A DNA stretch of 64,000 nucleotides, taken from assembly GCA_947683625.1 (NCBI GenBank), contig CANTUR010000055.1:1984501-2048500 (forward strand), in the 5' to 3' direction. Positions within the stretch are counted from its first letter, which is position 1. Each line of letters starts with the position of its first letter. The notes under the pieces are model-generated. The model saw only the letters and a list, made by a program, of their open reading frames with translations, did no database searches and was not told the origin of the DNA. This DNA is from Mallotus nudiflorus. Taxonomy: Eukaryota; Streptophyta; Magnoliopsida; Malpighiales; Euphorbiaceae. Made by a program: the position numbers and the translations under genes. Positions 10,760 through 23,900 of this stretch are shown here, piece after piece.

Positions 10760-11908
10760 TGGAGAATTGTCTAAATTCCCTTCTGTTACGACATCACCAA
10801 CATGCTTAAGCATTTGCATGCTTTCTTACACCAAACTTTCTGATTAAACCTCCCTCTCATGCACACTTATTTATCAATACCAGACCCCATTATAATTTTA
10901 TGTTCCTTCAATTCTCCTCTTGCTATTAAATCAAATCTATATGACTTTCTTACAAGATTTCACATTATTTCACTAAATCAAAACGCTGACTTGATTAGCT
11001 AAGCACTTCATTTCATCATTTTGTTTTGTTCTTGTTAATTAACTGAAGTCTTATGACAATTATCTCTTTTACTCTTCCAACTTCTTGCTTAATTCAACCT
11101 GATTAAGCTAAGCTTTAGTTTGCTAATCAGTATCAATGTTTATGCTATATGATAGAATACCAACACTATATATGTAATACATTGCCAACTTTTTGTCTTC
11201 TATTTGTGTCTTGTTAACGTCGTATAGCACTATACTTAATCTGGATTATTAGTGACTTAGATAATCTCAAAAAAAAAAAAAAAAGAATAAAAAAGATTAT
11301 TAGTGACTTAGACTTGTAATCCACTTTTCCTCTCTAGTGTGCATTTGAGATTGTTTCTTGTAAAAGAAACATTTCTACCCAGAAGTTTAAGCTAATAATT
11401 GCAATTTCAAAAATAAATTTATGTATTAATGTTAATTCAAGTGAGAAGAATCTTGAATTCTCTTAAATAAGATTTTGAGTTCAAATTTTTGTGTGAAAAA
11501 CAATTGCTGGAAATAAAATCCATATGACTTGAACTCTGAAATAATTATAATCTATATAACTACTGAATTCTGAAAGTATCAAATGCTAAATAATTTATAT
11601 ATATATGGCACACACGTCCACATGAAATGCCTTATGATTTGAAATATGATTATGTTAGATAGCCATTCAATCCTTAAGTTTTAAACTTTTAAACAAGACT
11701 TTCAGAAATAATTTTATGTGTCAAAGAATCCTCCCATGCTATCTCACTAATTTTGGTTTTTATATTATAAAATATGAGTGACCAAAAATTTGTAAGTTTA
11801 AACTTTCTAATTGTATAAAATTTTATACCATATCCAAAATTATTGAACTCAAAAACTTATACTGTCGTGTGAAGTTTCAGTATAAATTTTATCTTAATTT
11901 AGCTATTC

Positions 11909-11995
<87 letters not shown>

Positions 11996-13240
11996 ATTGT
12001 TATTTGCTCACTTGGTAAAAATAAAAGATTTCAATTTTTTTATATGTAATCCTTAGAATAAAAAAAGAAACAATTTTTTTTAAATAATTGCTATTTAGAA
12101 TTTATTAGATTTTAAATAATTCTGTTTGATCTTAACATGACTAAAAAAATACTAAAATCGTTCAATAATTAATTTTAATAATACTATATGTACTATGGTT
12201 AGAATTCAAAGCGGCACCAGCTGATTTCAATTGGAGTTGTGGGTTGAAACATCTTTTTTTCTTCTACATTTTTTTCCCACGGGCATTGTCAATGATCTTA
12301 ATAGACAAATGTGTTAGAGAAGAAAGAATTCTTTTAGAAAGTAGTGCAGAAACAATTTGCTATAATCTCTTACTCAGTGACAAATCAATGATTGAAGCAA
12401 CTCGGTTGAGTAGTCCTAACTATGACTAAAAAGGAAAAAAATAAATTATTTATTTATTTATTTATGCACCTTTCCCTACAGGTATACAAATGAAAGTCTA
12501 AGAAAAAAAAAAATGAAGTGAACAAAGAGACAATAAGGTAGTTAACCACCCACTCTCAATTGTTTCTTGTTAAGGCCGTTATCCAACCAAGAATTAAAAA
12601 AAAAAAAAAAGCATTTTAACTATTTAGTTTGTAAATAATTATGTCTTTAATTTATAAATTAATTATTTAAAAATTTTTACTTGTTAAAATAAATTTATTA
12701 ATGCTTTTCAATGCTATCTAAAATGTATAATGATATTTTTACAAACTACAATAAAATTTTAAGTATTTAAATTAATTAAAAAGTTTTTATAAATTATATT
12801 TTACCAAATTAAGTTGTTAAAATAATTAATCCATAAATTGATGAAAAAATTGGTAAATGAGTAAAAATTTTAAAAAATTATGAATGTATTAAGTTAAAAA
12901 AATAATGAACAGAATTTCTATATGATAAATTTAAGAACGTGAAAAATTAAAAAAAAAAATTATGAATGTATAAAGTTAGAAAAAAGCATGAACAAAATTT
13001 CTGTATTACAAATTTAAGGAAAAAAAAACAAGAAGTGATTATTTATTGGGATTATTAAGGGTAAGAGGCATGTCATACAGTTAGTTAGGTCTTGAATAGA
13101 TAATCAACCTACTAATTTCATATCATGTGCTCATGCTTATAACATAAGTTTGAGAGATTACAATAGAACAAAAATATAATAACAATTTTTTTTTTGTTAT
13201 TTTTTTATTTAGAATAATAAATGTGGACTTTTGTTTTATT
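10760..13240. other. Intergenic region with microsatellite and small duplications
   Basis: No convincing gene. It contains a long (TA)n at 11919-11993, a poly-A insertion with an 18-bp duplication at 11244-11312, and an approximate ~75-bp tandem duplication at about 12884-13030, where atgaatgta-taa-agtta followed by gaacagaatttct recurs as gaacaaaatttct. Confidence 0.55.
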
Positions 13241-13245
13241 TATAA

Positions 13246-13467
13246 CTAAGCTGCGTGAGCCAATGGATAAAGATTTGAGGACAGGAGTTGTCTTGCTTTT
13301 GAAGGAGAAGAAACTTTATTAATTGAGTCTTGGTGCTTGATGTTTATAGTGGGAAGCTTTTCAAAGTTTGTTAGAGATTCATAGATTGCTTCTTGATTTG
13401 GGAAAATTTTTAGTGCTATGCATATAGTCAACACATTTTGATTGATATTTAATTTGTCTACTATCAT
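13246..13467 (-). CDS. Unrecognised 73-residue open frame
   Basis: The frame opens with MIVDKLNINQNVLTICIAL and ends NLYPLAHAA. Its composition is more protein-like than most frames in this AT-rich DNA, but it has no signal peptide, domain or motif I recognise, and no obvious TATA box or splice partners. It may be the decayed end of a longer gene or chance. Kept only as a candidate. Confidence 0.15.
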   Translation of the reverse strand: MIVDKLNINQNVLTICIALKIFPNQEAIYESLTNFEKLPTINIKHQDSINKVSSPSKARQLLSSNLYPLAHAA

Positions 13468-13563
13468 TTCCTTTTGTTTTTTTTTTCTTTTCTTTAGAGG
13501 TTTATATTATATTTAAACTATATAAACTTGTATTTTAAGATGATTTTCTTTTTTCCTTTTTTG

Positions 13564-13564
<1 letters not shown>

Positions 13565-13610
<46 letters not shown>

Positions 13611-13745
13611 GTGTATATATGTGTATTGAGTTAATATAAATGGTTAATTTCCAACACCATAGAAAGGGAGAGAGAGAAGTGGGAGTTTGAACCATACTCT
13701 CAACGAACTGGATGTTTATACTTTTTGCCACTTGAACTACTCGTG
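13565..13745 (-). mobile_element. tRNA-derived SINE with (AT)n tail
   Basis: On the minus strand an A-box-like AGTTCAAGTGGCA (13738-13726) is followed, about 33 bp later, by a B-box-like GGTTCAAACTCCC (13693-13681). This is the internal RNA polymerase III promoter of tRNA-type SINEs. A unique body follows (CTCTCCCTTTCTATGGTGTT), ending in (AT)n at about 13568-13606. It has no coding capacity. Overlapping open frames are chance. Confidence 0.6.
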
Positions 13746-14310
13746 AGGGATGACTATATATATATATTAAGTTTAAAATTTAATAAGTGTCCTTATTAGA
13801 TCTTAGTATTTACTTTAAAAGCCTTACATATAAAATCATTCAATTTTCTATATTTATTGAAAAATTAATAAAAAATTTTATTTTAAAATACATATATTCT
13901 ATTTTATGTAAAGCACTATAATTCTATAATGTTTAAAATATTGCTCTATTATTTTATAAAAAACTATGTCTTTTATTTTACTTAAAATGTCTCTATTTTA
14001 TTCAATTAAAAACATATTTTTCTTTTCTATTAAAAGTAAAAAGTTAAAAATGTATAGGTTCTCAATCATTTTCTATTTTTATTTATTTTCATTTATTTAA
14101 ATATTATTTCTCTATGCATATTAAAATATACATGTACTCTTAATTAAAAAAATAATCAAATAAATATTATGGTAAATTTTCAATTTTTTAATTTTCAATT
14201 AATTATTTTAAAATAATTTTAAAAAATATATTATTTATAATTCATAAAAATGTAAATTGATGATTAGTTATTGATAATGCGCAATCCAAAAAAATAGTTT
14301 AACCTTAAAA

Positions 14311-14340
14311 CTTGTTGCAAGTAACGTTACTTGCAACAAG
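14311..14340. repeat. Perfect 30-bp palindrome
   Basis: The half-site cttgttgcaagtaac at 14311-14325 is followed with no spacer by its exact reverse complement at 14326-14340. Flanks on both sides are A-runs and are not part of the symmetry. No element boundary or target duplication was noticed around it. Confidence 0.9.
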
Positions 14341-14598
14341 AAAAAAGTACAAAAATGTATAATTTTTTAACTTTTCAATTTGTAACTTTTTTCTTGATAT
14401 TATGAGTTCGTAAGTTTTGTTATATTATATTTAGTATTCTATCAAATGCTATCATTAGTTATTAGTGATCTAATATTAAAATAATACAAAAATTTAATTA
14501 AAAAATTATTTTTCAAATAATTTGCTATCAAACTAACTGTTAAAAACTAGATAATATATATATATATATATATATATATTTATTTATTTTTTTTCTTT

Positions 14599-15674
14599 TG
14601 AAAATGCCTTAGAGAGGATGAATAAGTCTAATGAGGGTTTTAGAAAAATAAAAATGATTTTAAGGAATTAAACAAGAATTGAAAGAATGTTGAGAAAGAA
14701 AAATGAAAAATGAACACAATAATTTAAAGGATTCAGATTCGACAATAATCTTACACCTCCACATAACTTATCCTTAAGTTAGAATTTTCAATCACCCACA
14801 ATCTTATTCATAAGATTGAGATTACACAAGAATTTTATGGCTCACTCTTACAACCTTACAACTTGAGTTTTTAAGGCTCACTCAAAAACCAAATCTCAAG
14901 TGTTTTAATGGTAAACTTTTAAATCAATTCTGCTAAAATAAAATTTCACTTTCCAATTTCTTAATCCTAGAAAATAGAAGAATAAAAATATTTATTTTAA
15001 CACTCACTAACTCTCAAAAGAGTTACACAAATATGAAATGAAATTGAAGAGAGTTTTAAGAGCTTAATTGAATGTTTAAAAGAGTATAATGAGTAAACAA
15101 GTTTCTTAAACTTTTAATTTAACTCTAGGATAAACAACTCAGATTATGGTTGTTGGATGCATTAATTATATCTCCAATGTCTTTTGTTGATTTTTGAATC
15201 ATTTTGGACTTATTTTCTGTCAGAATGCCGCTCACGGTCGTGAGAAGCAAACCTTGGTTTATGAGCGTCAGTTTAAGGACCTTTGCATTCAAAAATATCT
15301 ATTTAATGCTGTTAGGATTGCCCTCATGATTGTGAGGGTAGCTCATGAGCAATACTGAGTGTTTTGGCAAAAATGAGCTCCTTAGGCACTATATAAGGTC
15401 GGCTCATGAGGTGCTCATGAATAGACCACTATAAGTTCAAATTTGTATATTTTTGGTATATAATTGTTTCTCAAAGATTGAGGACTTGCATAAATGGAGA
15501 TATTTCATCGAAATGCATAGTTATATTATTTCAAGAAGTATTTCATTGTCTCCAATCATTAAACAATTATTCTTGATAATCAATCAACTTCCTACACACT
15601 TAAAGGAAACCATTAGAATCTAAATTGTTTGTCAAAGTCCAAAATTAGGAGTTTGATCATGCAAATGGTGAACA
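14599..15674 (-). repeat. 3' LTR of the SIRE-like Copia element
   Basis: On the plus strand it begins TGAAAATGCCTTAGAG and ends GGTGAACA, the usual TG...CA. It aligns along its whole length with 24303-25422. The other copy is ~44 bp longer, partly from about 24 extra bases near 24825-24850. A polypurine tract (AAAAAGGAGAGAT on the minus strand, from about 15687 to 15675) immediately precedes it in transcription order. Confidence 0.9.
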
Positions 15675-17200
15675 ATCTCTCCTTTTTAGCTTTGAAAACC
15701 AATTTGATAAGATAATAAATAAAGTATGTAAGTGTAAAAAATAAATGACATGAATAAGGTATTGTACAAAATAGCTCCCCCTTTCAAATTAAATAGATGC
15801 AATGTGTGAACAAATTTTGCTCCCCTTTAATATATGCATATATTCATGTATCAAAACATAAAATAAATTGAATTATCACATCATACATAAGAAATATCAA
15901 ATAATCATAAAGGAAATGATTAAAATGATTTACAAAAAAAAATTCTCCTTTATAAATATATTTCTTTATTTCTCCTCCTTTTTGGACATAATAAGAAATA
16001 TAAATTTAATATTTTTATTCCCCTTTTGTTAAAAATGAAAACAACATAAAATTTAACATGAGGAATAAAAAGAAACATGACCTAACATAACAAATGTGTT
16101 AAAAACATAAAAAAAACATGATCATTTAAAAAATGTTTGACAATATGAAAGAAATAATTTCAAACATATATGCATGTAGTGTTACTAAAATACATCACAA
16201 AAATATTACATATAGTACTTGACAAGTTTAACTATCACATGATCATATAGAGCTTAGTTAACTAACATTCATGATCATTTAGCACTTAGCATATCACAAA
16301 CATACATACCTTCTTCTCTCCCTTTGTCAAAGACAAAAAGAAAATAGAGAGATATAAATGGAAATGAAACTAAAGGAAACAAAAAATTCTGGAGGGAATA
16401 AAAGATCACGAACCAAAATAATAAAAACAATGATACACTAAATCTTTATAAAATCTATGTTATACATAAATAAAGTAAGCAAATTAAGGTTTTTTATCAC
16501 AAGAAGAAAATCATAAAAGTATAATTATTAAATTGTGATAAAAGTAGCCACACTTACAATGTTATTATGCATGCATAAACAAAATTATGTAAAATATATT
16601 CAAACAATTTTCTCCCCCCATTTCAAATAATAAAATAGAATTTGGTTTGGAAAAATTTGATATGAGGGACACACTATCAAATTGTTTGATACTCATGCAA
16701 ACTCAAAATACAAAAGGAAATTTTAACAAAATAAAAATTACATTAACAATATAAAAAAAGGATAGAGAGACAATGATATTAGAATATCAAATGTAAATGA
16801 AAACCCAAATAAAAAAACACAAGACATAAGCTAGCATCTCAATGCTTAAAAAATTGAAAATAAACAGTAAATAAACAAAACATAAACTGATGAAAAATAA
16901 AGAAAATCTAGTATTGTGAAGGAGGAGGAGGAGGATTTCAAGTGCATTGTATGTTGTGATAAGCATATAATTGATGAATATTATACTCAATGTGATCCAT
17001 CTTATTTTCAAAATGATAAAGTCTTGTATCCACTTGATAAAACCTATTATTGAAGTTGGATTCAATAATAAAGAGTCGATTAAAAAAAATCCTCCAACCT
17101 AAGCGGGTTCTTCATCAACACTTTGAGAAGTAGAAGGTCCTCTTGCTCTTTTTCTTTAAGATTAAGAAGGAGCATGCTCTTGAGGGATTTCTTCTTCAAT

Positions 17201-18154
17201 TTATACACCTTCAAGTCCAAGAGTACATATGTGCTCAATATCTAATAAGTCTTGTGCTAGCTCCTTATCAACATTTTCATCTCTTACTTCGTCTTTCCAA
17301 AGCCAAGAATTTCTAACAAACTTGAATGGCCTAGTATTTGTTAAGAGGTTATCATTAAGAAAAAGAGGAATGGAAGGAGTGTTTTTCAATTTGATCCTAA
17401 AGTGATGAGCAATGCTTGTGATAAACCCTCCCACATATAAGGCACCACTAACACTATCACTAGCTAACCAAAACCTCCATTGAAGCCATCTTCCTAACTC
17501 AACATCTATGTCTTCAACAAGACACCTAACAAGGAAAAGATCATCAAAAGAAATAGCTTTATTACTCAAACCCCTAGCATGAATAGAATATGTAATAAAC
17601 CTATGCACATACCAAAAAGATTTTAAAGAAAAATTAGATGCTTTTAGTATATCCCGCTTCAAAAGGTTTTGCATTAGGTTTTGCATGTTGAGTCTAAAAA
17701 GGATTAGGAAGCTAAAAAGAAATAGGAGAAGCTAACTCCATTGTCTAAAATTAAAGATACCATCAAATTCTTGAGAGATAAGGAATCTATCTCTCCCACC
17801 CAATTTAAATCTCACGCTATTCATAAGATTTTACTGATTAAAATGGTGTGTTCTCAAGCAATAGGAAGTAAGAAATTCATGGACCAAAGAGGGATAGGCA
17901 GGAAAAGCATTGAATGAAAAATCATATAAACCCATATTATCAAGTAAGGTCCTAACCTCATTGAAACAACCCATCTTTTCTAAAGTAGCTTGAAATATGT
18001 ACTTAGAGAAAATAATTTTTCTTTCCTTAAATTGAGCAAGCCTTTCCCTAAATTGAGTTGAAGTGTAAGAAAAAGGAGGTTGCTTCTTAGGTTGATCTTT
18101 GATAACTCTTCTAAAGGAGGAAGAAGCATCTAGATTTTTCTTCTTGGGAGCCAT
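17201..18154 (-). pseudogene. Accessory ORF after pol, resembles Athila ORF1 / plant transposon protein
   Basis: Two frames, 18154-17831 and 17686-17201, look like one broken protein. The first starts MAPKKKNLDASSSF and carries FSKYIFQATLEKMG, RTLLDNMGLYDF and FPAYPSLVHEFL. The second carries SFWYVHRFITYSIHARG, ISFDDLFLVRCLVED and ALYVGGFITSIAHHF. Athila ORF1-type plant transposon proteins have the same order: a 'LLD..G' block, then 'P.YP.L..EFL', then 'H.F....I..RG' and 'LFL.......D.G...A', then 'GG.ITPIA'. The match is to family pattern from memory, not a search. It lies on the same strand as pol, between RNase H and the 3' LTR, where SIRE elements carry an env-like ORF. Its role is unknown. 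Confidence 0.6.
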
Positions 18155-19059
18155 GGTAATGAGATGAAAGAGCTAAGAGTGAAGAATTTTAGAGAAAAAA
18201 AAAACGTGTTTTGAAAGGAGTTTGAAAACAAAGATAAAGATGTGAAGATGAAAAGAACGGTTTAAGGGGTTTATATAGGCAAGAATTAGGGTTAAAATTA
18301 ATCAAATAAAGTCCCAAAAGAAATAAAAAAAATTACAGGTTACTATTTTAAAGAAGGAAAGATTAAAAAAAATTATAATCCCAATAGTATTGGGATTTTT
18401 CTCCTGTCAGACCGTTGCTCACAAGCAATTCATAAGTGGTTCACTCATGAGCAGCTCTAGACAGGTTGAGCCACAACAGTCACAAGTTCAACGGCTCATG
18501 ATGGAAGATGCTAGAAGGTCCCTAAACTTTCAAATTCTTTTCAATTAGGACCTTAAAATGTGACAAATAGGTCCTTATGCACTAAATTAATCATCAAATC
18601 AAAACTAATCATAACTAAATTAAATACTTTGACAAATATCATCATAAATTAACATAATCAAGCATTAAAAAATAATTTCAAAAAATAATTTTTGAAATAT
18701 TATTATTAATTTTTTGAATAAAATATATTAAAAGTAAATCATGCAAATGGGAAATCAATAAAATAAATTTTTGTATATGAAATAAATTTGATTGATTTAA
18801 ATAATTAATAAATTCAATAAAATTCAATAATTAACTATTTAATCAACAAATATTAAAAACAAAATTTATACATTACAGAAATTAAATTTTCTTGATAAAT
18901 AATTATGATAGAGTGTTAGATACCAAAAATAAATCGAAATTATACAAAACATGGTTAAGTATGAATTTATTAAATGATTATCAAATATGAAAATTAAACA
19001 TAAAAATAGATATACGTAACGACATGATCAATCTCGAATCCTATCATTAACTTTGCAAT

Positions 19060-20560
19060 TTATTAAGTTGTCAAGACAAACTTGAACCATCAATCATACT
19101 AAGTTCATGTTTAATAAAATTTAATCTTTCTTCACAAAGAGGCTTGGTAAAGATGTCTACTAATTAATGATTAGTATCAATAAATTCAAGAAAAATATCA
19201 CCATTTTGCACATGATCACGTAAGAAATGATGTCTAATATCAATATGATTAGTTCTAGAATGCTGAATGAGATTCTTGCTAAGGTTTATAGCACTTGTAT
19301 TGTCACATTTAATTGGAATGTGATTAATATCAATGTCATAGTCCAAAAGTTATTATTTTTGCTATAAAACTTGTGTGCAACAACAACTAACCGCCACATA
19401 TTTTGCTTCAGCGATGGATAAAGAAACTGAAACTTATTTTTTGCTAAACTAAGAAACTAAACAATTACCTAAAATTTGATAAGTTTCAGAAGTGATTTTT
19501 CTATCTAGTAAACTACCGACAAAATCCTCATCAGAACAAATAATTAAATCAAAGGATGAATTCCTAGGATACTAAAGTCCTAAATGCATTGTACCATAAA
19601 GATATTTGAAAATTCTTTTGATAGCATTCAAATGAGACTCTATAGGACTAAATTGAAATCTAACACATAAACAAGTAGCAAACATAATATTAGGTCTACT
19701 AGTAGTTAAATAAAGAAGGGATCCAATCATATCTCTAAATCATTTTTCATCAACAGGTTTGCCATTCTCATCCTTGTTGAGTTTCGTTATCGTGCTCATA
19801 GGTGTCTTGCTCGATTTAGCTCCATTAATACCAAACTTCTTAAGAATGTCCCTACCATATTTAGTTTGATTAATGAAAGTCCCATCTTTGCATTACTTGA
19901 TTTGTAGTCCAAGGAAGAATTTGAGTTTTTCCATTGTACTCATCTCGAATTCTCCTTGCATTAACTTAAAGAATTCCTCACACAAGAAATGGTTAGTAAC
20001 ACAAAAAATAATGTCATCTAAATAAATTTAATAATTAATAAATCATGGTTGAATTTTTTTTATGAAAAGAGTTATGTCAACTTTTCCTTTAGAAAAACCT
20101 TTTTCTAAAATAAAGTTACTCAATCTTTCATACCAAGCTCTTGGAGCTTGTTTCAATCCATATAATGCTTTTGAAAGTTTAAACATATGATTAGGAAAAT
20201 TAAAACTATCAGAACTTAGAGGTTGTTCAACATACACTTTCTCTTCAATGAAACCATTTAGAAAAGTATTTAACATCCATTTGATAAAGCTTAAAATCCA
20301 TGAATGATGCCAATGTAAGTAGCATTCTAATAGCTTCTAACCTTGCAAGGGGGTGAAGGTTTCATCATAATCAATGCCTTCCTCTTGATTATAACCTTTA
20401 GCTACTAGTTTAGCTTTGTTCCTAGTTATGACACCTTGTTCATTCTTATTCTTAAACACCTATTTGGTGCCTATAATAGGATGATGTTTATGTCTAGGAA
20501 CTAAGGTTCAAACTTTATTTCTCTCAAATTGATTTAACTCTTCATGCATAGTAAAGACCC
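19060..20560 (-). pseudogene. Copia reverse transcriptase and RNase H region
   Basis: The RT shows AFLNG-type sequence (LNTFLNGFIEEKVYVEQP), then KALYGLKQAPRAWYERL at about 20276-20043, then the catalytic YLDDIIF near 20010-20030 in a frame carrying a stop. RNase H shows CDNTSAINLSKN and HSRTNHIDIRHHFLRDHV (19346-19164), followed by LVDIFTKPL in another frame. Several stops and frameshifts separate these blocks, so no polyprotein can be made. Confidence 0.88.
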
Positions 20561-20599
20561 AAAATTCATCACTCAATGCATCATCAATATTTTTGGACT

Positions 20600-22200
20600 C
20601 AATTTGAGAAATGAAGGCTAAATTTACAATAGACTTGAGTTTAGATCTGGTAGTTACCCCCCCCCCCCCCCCCTTTTGTAGTGTCAACTATAATGAGATT
20701 TTGAGGATGAGCTTTCTTGAATTGCCAATCCTTTGAAAGTTCATCCTTCAAGGTAGGTTGAGATATCTCCTCATCGTTTTCCTTGCTTGGACCTTCAAGT
20801 TCTAAAGGCTTACTAACATTTTCTTCTTGAGTATCCACAATCTCATTATCACCTAAAAGATCATCAATACTACACATAACCTTTCCATGTTCAAGTGAAT
20901 TTGATTCATCAAGGACAATAAGCATAAACTCTTTAACTACTGGAGTTTTCTTATTTAAACACTCTATAAGCTTTGCTAGAAGTGGAATAGCCTAGGAAAA
21001 TTTCTTCATCAAATTTTAAATCAAATTTCCCAAGATTATCCTTGGTGTTCAATATAAAGCACTTGTATTAAAATACTTTAAGCTATGAGATTTTGGGTTT
21101 TCTATTGTTCTATAGCTCATAAGAAGTTTTATTTAAAATTGATCTTTTGAAAACTCTATTTGAAATAGAACAAGATGTGTTAACAGCTTCCGCCCAAAAG
21201 TATAGAGGGAAATTATATTAATGAAGCATTATTCTAGTCATTTCCACAAGCGTTGTATTTTTCCTTTCAACTACCCTATTTTGTTGAGGAGTTATAGGAG
21301 AATAAAACATATGTGAAATAAAATTTTCACTGTAATAGGTTTTGAAAAATTCATTTTTAAATTAGGTTCCATGATCACTTCTAATATAAGAAATAAAAAA
21401 ATCCTTTTTCTTTTTTAACTCTTTTTAAAAAAATTTTAAAAGCTTTAAATGCATTATTCTTATGAGTAAGAAAACACACCCAAGTGTATCTAAAGTAGTC
21501 ATTAACCAATACACATGCATAATGGATTCCACCGAGACTAGCAACTCTAGTTAGTCCAAATAAATCCATATGCATAAGTTCAAGTTCAAGTGGTCTAGAG
21601 GTGGACACTCCATTCTTGAGCTCAAACAAAGACTTGGATTATTTTCCTTTTTGGAAAGAATCATAAGGTTTATCCTTAGTGAATTCAATCATAGGTAAGC
21701 CAATTACAAGTTCATGCTTACAAAGATTATTTGAAAGTTCAAAGTTTACATGTCCTAACCTTCTATGCCATGTCCATGTGTCATGGGAAATTGACATTGT
21801 ACATTTGATGTCTTTGTTATCAATCTTGTTCAAATCAAGAACATAAACATTGTCTACTCTTTCACCATTAAAAATTACTTTGTCTTCGTCAAGACTACTA
21901 ATAAAGCAATTTCTAAGATAGAAAGTCACCTTATTTCCCATATCATATAATTGACTTATACTTAACAAATTATATTTAAGACCATCAACAAGCAATACAT
22001 GATATATAGATAAGAATTGAGGATTACGAATTTCTCCCATGTGTACAAATTTCCCTTTAATATTGTCTCAAAATGTGACATGTCCTCCATCCTTAGCATT
22101 AAACTCGTTGAATTGCTCCTTGTCTCCTATCATGTGCCTTGAACATCCACTATCATGATACCACTTGCTTTTTGCTCTTATGAATTTCAAGCACACCTAC
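20600..22200 (-). pseudogene. Copia protease and integrase region
   Basis: The protease active site DSGCSRHM is readable near 22160-22120. A GAG-pre-integrase zinc region follows (TWHRRLGHVNFELSNNLC), within 22040-21639. The integrase core contains LELMHMDLFGLTRVASLGG and YFRYTWVCFL (21629-21381). The hinge toward RT contains an acidic stretch and a run of 17 cytosines at 20657-20673, read on the minus strand as polyglycine. Stops and shifts break the frame. Confidence 0.85.
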
Positions 22201-22209
22201 ACAAAATAA

Positions 22210-23900
22210 TTTAAGTGTTCTTTTGAACCCAAACCTTTCTTGGTCTAGGTTGGTTAGTTTCAAGATAATCCAAAGGAAGCAAATTCATATGTAGTTTTCT
22301 ATAGAAACATACATTATTTGTATGTCCCTTGATCATGCAATACGAACATTTAACGTTTGCAAACCTATTTCTTTTAGGTGCATATGATTACTTAGAAAAT
22401 GAGACATGCCTTTGGTATTGAAGTGGTGTGTGTCTCCTATTATTTTGAGTCATAGTATGAGGCATGCATTGAAAATGGCAATATGCATTTTGATAGGTTT
22501 GTGGAACATGTTTAGGTGCTTTGTGTTATGCAACATGCTTATAAGTGTTGTGTTTAGTGTACATGTAAGCATGTTTGGGTTATACTTTTATAGCATGAGA
22601 CTTACCTTTTTATGTTATATAGGATTGAGTCTTATGAGAATTTTCTTTAATATTTGACACATGAGACTTATTAGTTTTGAAATCTTGAGTCTCAATCGGT
22701 TTAGAGGTAGATTGAATGGAATTGTATGATGCTTTAACAAATTTAATATGTGATGATGATAAAGATGATGCCATTCCATTGGTATATCCAATTCCATGAG
22801 TACTTTCATGAAAATTTTGAGATTTAAGTAAATTATCTAAACTCTCTTTTCCTCTTTGGAATTTGGATATGGAATTTTTTAGCTCAACTACCTCATTAAA
22901 AAGTTTATAATTTTCATCACTTACTTTCTTGAGTTGCTCTTCCAAGGAATTTGAAGATTTTAAATCACTAGCAAGTTTATCATTTGATTTAACAAGATTA
23001 GAAAATTCAATTTTAACTTATTAAATTCCTTAGTTAAGTTATTTAACTCATGCTTATAATGCTTCTTTTTTAAAAGTAAGCTTTTGCACTTAAGCTTTTG
23101 CTCACAATATAGCTCTTAACATCATAATTATCATCATATTCATCATAAGAACAATACTCATTACAAGAAGAGTTAGAAGAACATGGTACCTCTTTTTCAT
23201 CTTCAAGAGCCATGAAGTAAAGATTAGTCACTTCTTATTGTTTCTTTTCCTTTTCAGATTCAAAGGAGTCATCATCCTAAGTAGCTTTAAAGGTCTTCTT
23301 TTTATCCTTTGCTCATTTATTCTTGAATTTGAGTTTGGGACACTTACTTCTAATATGTCCCAATTTCTTGTATTCATAGCAAGTAACCTATTTAGTTTTT
23401 TTCTTGTTTTCTCCCTTATGCTTCTTATTGAAATCTCTTCTTCTTGAAGAATTTTTCTTTCTTATGAACTTCTTGAAGCTTTTAGTGAGCATGGAAATTT
23501 TATCATCTTCATCACTAGAGCTTTCACCATTTTCCTCTTCACTATTATCTTGTAAAGCTTTTAATGCAATGCTCTTTTTCTTTTCTTCCTTCCCTTTTTA
23601 CGCTTCACCTCTTTACTTAATTGTAAGCTCATATGTCAAGAGCTTGCCAATAAGCACACTGGTTGAAAGGATAGAAAGGTCTTGAGCTTCCTTAATTGAA
23701 GTGACTCGAGATTTTTTATCCATTTTAGGTAGGATTTTTAGAATCTTGTTGTTCACCTCTTCCTTGGAGAAATATTTTCCAAGTTTCTTAAGGGTTATGA
23801 GGAGAGCATTGAGATGGTTTGTCATCTCCTTGATTGATTCTTAAGGCTTCATTTTGAAGAGTTTATATTTATATATATAAAGTTGAACCTTTTTGCTTTT
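22210..23900 (-). pseudogene. Copia gag remnant with coiled coil and mutated zinc knuckle
   Basis: The N-terminal capsid-like part is at 23825-23613 (NHLNALLITLKKLGKYFS...ILKILPKM). The zinc knuckle near 23340-23380 reads CYEYKKLGHIRSKC, where the second cysteine of C-x2-C-x4-H-x4-C is replaced by tyrosine. A lysine- and glutamate-rich coiled coil lies at 22945-22840 (EEQLKKVSDENYKLF). A long gag with a coiled coil is typical of SIRE elements. Frames are broken. Plus-strand open frames across this stretch are antisense shadows. Confidence 0.8.

Noticed and set aside
12244..12429. 61-residue plus-strand frame
   Set aside because: No recognisable domain, no splice partners or promoter; consistent with chance.
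23238..23685. Two plus-strand frames rich in Leu, Phe and Ser
   Set aside because: Antisense to the Copia gag, which explains the composition.
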